Shown here in pieces: positions 61,711-64,000 of a stretch of DNA of 64,000 nucleotides. Made by a program: the position numbers and the translations under genes. The stretch comes from Lingula anatina (Eukaryota; Brachiopoda; Lingulata; Lingulida; Lingulidae): contig NW_019774536.1 of assembly GCF_001039355.2 (NCBI RefSeq), positions 193,578 to 257,577 on the forward strand. Direction: 5' to 3'. The first letter of the stretch is position 1; every line of letters begins with the position of its first letter. Below the pieces are notes generated by a model that was not told the DNA's origin, did no database searches, and saw nothing but the letters and a program-made list of their open reading frames with translations.

Positions 61711-62330
61711 AATGGCGCGAAAAACAGACATTGCCAGACACATTATTGTGTCACACGGAACTGTCCGCACAGTTTTATAGTTATGCCCAGACTAATGTAC
61801 CTACACAGAGGTCACACCCAATGTATCGAAATCTTACCACCAGGGTACAGGACTCACTGTCCTTCCGTATATGCTGCTGCAACTAAACAAAAAACACCCA
61901 GTCAGTTCAGAATGAGGAGCAAATTGCCATCAGTACTCGTTTTTCAACGCTCTTAGCGAACACCAAACAGATTTGAGCAAGTTCAAATACTAGACGACCT
62001 CTGAGGAAGCCACTGTAAACAGCAAAACGTCGTCGTCTGTTTCTCTAATGAATTTGAGGAGCGTAACCGTTTCTGGGGAGAACACTGAAACCACGTGGCT
62101 TTCTTTATTGACGTCAGATATCACCTGTACTGCTCAACTAGTCAGAACAGAGTTTACAGACATCCTGAAAAGGCTTATGACGTAGCGTGTGCCGCGTCTT
62201 AAGTGACTAGGGTCATTGACAGCGTCAGTATTTGGATTGGATTGGATACTACATTGCTGCCAAAACACCAATGGTAGTCATCGATGAAAACCTGAACCCC
62301 ATCAAATAAAGGAATAATCTGGGAACCACT
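61711..62330 (+). pseudogene. Decayed Tc1-like (Tc1/mariner superfamily) transposase
   Basis: Translation across stops and frameshifts shows the order of motifs of a Tc1-like transposase. There is an N-terminal helix-turn-helix (KTDIARHIIVSHGTVRTVL, 61720 onward), an RPLRKP segment near 61995, and DVRYHLY in the place of the first catalytic-Asp motif (family DESRYHL; the Asp is kept). RVYRHPEKAYDVACAAS follows near 62147-62200 (family RVYRHP-ERF--AC), then a worn relic of the GGGSVMVWGGI segment. Near 62287, NLNPIK stands where family members have DLNPIEH, next to the catalytic acidic residue. At least six in-frame stops make it non-functional. Ends and terminal inverted repeats were not identified. 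Confidence 0.7.
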
Positions 62331-62691
62331 TGACTATAATTTAATAGAGGCACATTAGGAACTATTTAGGGTGCACGATAAGATTGCTGGTTCACATAGA
62401 GCACTTTCAATTGCAGACACAGCGTCCTCGGCGATGCTTGAACGTTCCGTTTTTTTTTGTTTTTTTTTTTTTTTTTTGTAGCGTCCAACGGACGCTTGCG
62501 CTCGGTCGCAATGCGCGATGCTTTCGAGTTACGGGGCCGAAGGCTCCATAACACAAGAGCACCGCAAATTGAGACCGCACGCAAATATTTAATGTACCTT
62601 TAAAAATGTTGACCACACATCTTTCAGTTTTGGGATTTAGTAATTATTTAGGGCTGGTCAGCCGTGGTATAAGGCAGTTACAACTACTTGC

Positions 62692-62776
62692 CGTCCACTG
62701 TATGCGACATACAAGAGTGCAAATATCTCGGCTGCGCCTCGATAATTATACTCTTGTATATCGTATACAATGGACG
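62692..62776. repeat. Hairpin repeat (two 28-bp arms), copy 1
   Basis: The left arm begins CGTCCACTGTATGCGACATA. The right arm (to 62776), read in reverse complement, begins CGTCCATTGTATACGATATA, with four transitions over about 28 bp and a loop of about 29 bp. A second copy of the left half and of its flanking sequence occurs at 63921-64000, so this is a dispersed element rather than a chance hairpin. Similarity to copy 2 extends left to about 62660. Confidence 0.7.
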
Positions 62777-62966
62777 ACTCGTATTGTAATTAATACTAAT
62801 CGTTACCCGCAACTGAACATTCTGAACAACATTACAGATCCATGTTCTCTCACTAACAATCTCCGCTACTGCAATAAATAGAGTTGCGACCCTAGCTGAC
62901 CTACATTAACATTTACTTTGTTAGTATATCCAACAAGAACAGACGCCCCCCAGAAAAAGACCCGAA

Positions 62967-64000
62967 ATGGCGGTTAGGGTGACACTTATATTACTTGCAG
63001 TCACTTACTTCCTTGTCTTCATAGGAAGTGCCTGTGTTTCCCTTTCTATAGGGATCACACAGATAAAATGGAATGGGCGTTGTTTGCTGTTTGCCTCTGG
63101 AAAGTGGTATCACGAAGGTCATTGGATATTTAGATGGGTCTCCCAAACGTCTACACACACACCGTGTAGTTTTGTCTCCATTACATCCGCCTTGAGCGCT
63201 GTAAATGCAATGCTCATGTTTATCTACTGCATGTATACTTTACTTTCGAAGAGTAGACAAGGGTGAGTGAATATATTTAACTCGTCACCGTAACTGTATG
63301 TGAAATCCTAACCACGATGATCCATGCGTTACTTTATTTGAATAACCACAGGAGTATCTATTTTTGATAAATAAAGTGTTCAGAGTACATGTATGAGCGT
63401 ATCTGTATATACATATACCCTACGACAAAAAAAAAAAAATAATAATAAAAATAAATAAATAAATAAAATAAATAAATAAAAATTGATGAAATATTTTAGG
63501 CAGGACATTGTGACCTTGATACCAGCTGTGTTGAGCGTTTTAAAAACTATACTACTGTTGGCATGTGCGATAGTTATCAGCGCAGGACTGGCTGTATTCT
63601 GTGAAGCTATCACCTCCAACCGGAACATCGCTCCAACGTGAGTTACTCAAAAGTTATGGTATATTTTTTCTTTGTTATGGTAATTTAAAATTTGACTCTT
63701 TTGTCCCTCCTTTGGCCTATATTTTACTGTTAAACTTCCTGATCTCTGTGACAGGTACAGATCAAATAACCGTTTTTGTTGTCTTTCCTTATAGGCCTAC
63801 CACGCCTGTTTTTTTTTTTTTTTTTAACAATAGGATAATTGGACTTGTATTTTGCATACAGGCTTGCCTGTACCAGTATTTTCTTAATCTTCGGTGCGTT
63901 CATCCTATTGTACGAAGCACCAGGCGTGGTGTAAGTCGGTTAAAAAAGACACATCATCCACTGTATGCGACATACAAGAGCTGCGCCTCGATAAAACTAC
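62967..64000 (+). CDS. TMEM179-like four-pass membrane protein, third copy (3' end outside window)
   Basis: Two exons are clear: 62967-63262 (phase 2 end) and 63500-63637 (phase 2 end). The first encodes VTLILLAVTYFLVFIGSACV and WNGRCLLFASGKW; the second VLSVLKTILLLACAIVISAG and AVFCEAIT. Both match the copy at 57.9 kb closely, including nearly identical bases around the start codon. A possible third exon at 63862 onward (LACTSIFLIFGAFILLYEA, hydrophobic) resembles the last membrane segment of the family. It runs in frame to TAA at 63932-63934, or to an overlapping GTAAGT donor at 63931. The loop exon seen in the other two copies was not found before it, so the 3' part of this copy is uncertain. 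Confidence 0.72.
63430..63482. repeat. (AAAT)n low-complexity tract
   Basis: A-rich tract with AATA/AAAT units in the first intron of the third TMEM179-like gene, ending about 17 bp before the exon 2 acceptor. Confidence 0.8.
63921..64000. repeat. Hairpin repeat, copy 2 (cut by window end)
   Basis: From 63921 (CAGGCGTGGTGTAAGTCGGT) the sequence follows the flank and left arm of the element at 62660-62740, including CCACTGTATGCGACATACAA and CTGCGCCTCGATAA. It lacks about 13 bp of the loop. It overlaps the end of a candidate exon of the third TMEM179-like gene. Confidence 0.65.

Noticed and set aside
61681-61956. Open frame of 91 codons as a gene
   Set aside because: It is in a different frame over the decayed Tc1-like transposase, whose motifs lie in the overlapping frames.

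Overview
This is a metazoan nuclear genome window, almost certainly from a marine invertebrate. Genes are split by many AT-rich introns with ordinary GT-AG borders (one GC-AG exception). The proteins are animal types: the splicing factor PRPF39, TMEM179-family tetraspan proteins, a Star/FkbM-type methyltransferase, and a giant extracellular protein of thrombospondin type-1 (TSP1), fibronectin type-III (FN3) and LamG modules. I see no bacterial operons, CRISPR arrays or phage genes. I cannot fix the phylum from sequence alone; a lophotrochozoan or an invertebrate deuterostome would both fit.

Layout. Positions 1-5330 (minus) hold PRPF39, missing only its 3' end. Head-to-head with it, across about 380 bp, is a complete four-exon TMEM179 gene (5712-7594, plus). 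Positions 9117-46321 (minus) are one gene of about 76 exons encoding a secreted protein of roughly 4,300-4,400 residues. In N-to-C order I read: signal peptide, a cysteine-rich peritrophin-like segment, one TSP1, eight FN3, thirty-two TSP1, four FN3, seventeen longer TSP1 variants with Gly-rich linkers, and a C-terminal LamG-like domain. Three parts were amplified by tandem exon duplication: 13 nearly identical 144-nt TSP1 exons (27.3-32.3 kb), about 11 TSP1 exons in alternating pairs (13.2-18.5 kb), and three FN3 exon pairs (38.1-40.3 kb).

Positions 46.3-55.3 kb are mostly non-coding, with microsatellites, a 173-bp inverted-repeat element and one tentative two-exon gene (50869-51683, minus). 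Positions 55336-56491 (minus) encode a two-exon FkbM-family type II membrane protein. From 57.9 kb to the window end lie two more TMEM179-family genes in tandem (57884-59758 complete; 62967 onward partial). They have the same intron phases as the first copy wherever both can be read. An inverted-repeat element of about 485 bp ends 22 bp before the start codon of the first. A decayed Tc1-like transposase and a small hairpin repeat lie between the two.

The genes have no obvious shared pathway. The main biological interest is the giant adhesive/extracellular-matrix-like gene, whose introns record how its modules multiplied, and the split TMEM179 cluster on either side of it.
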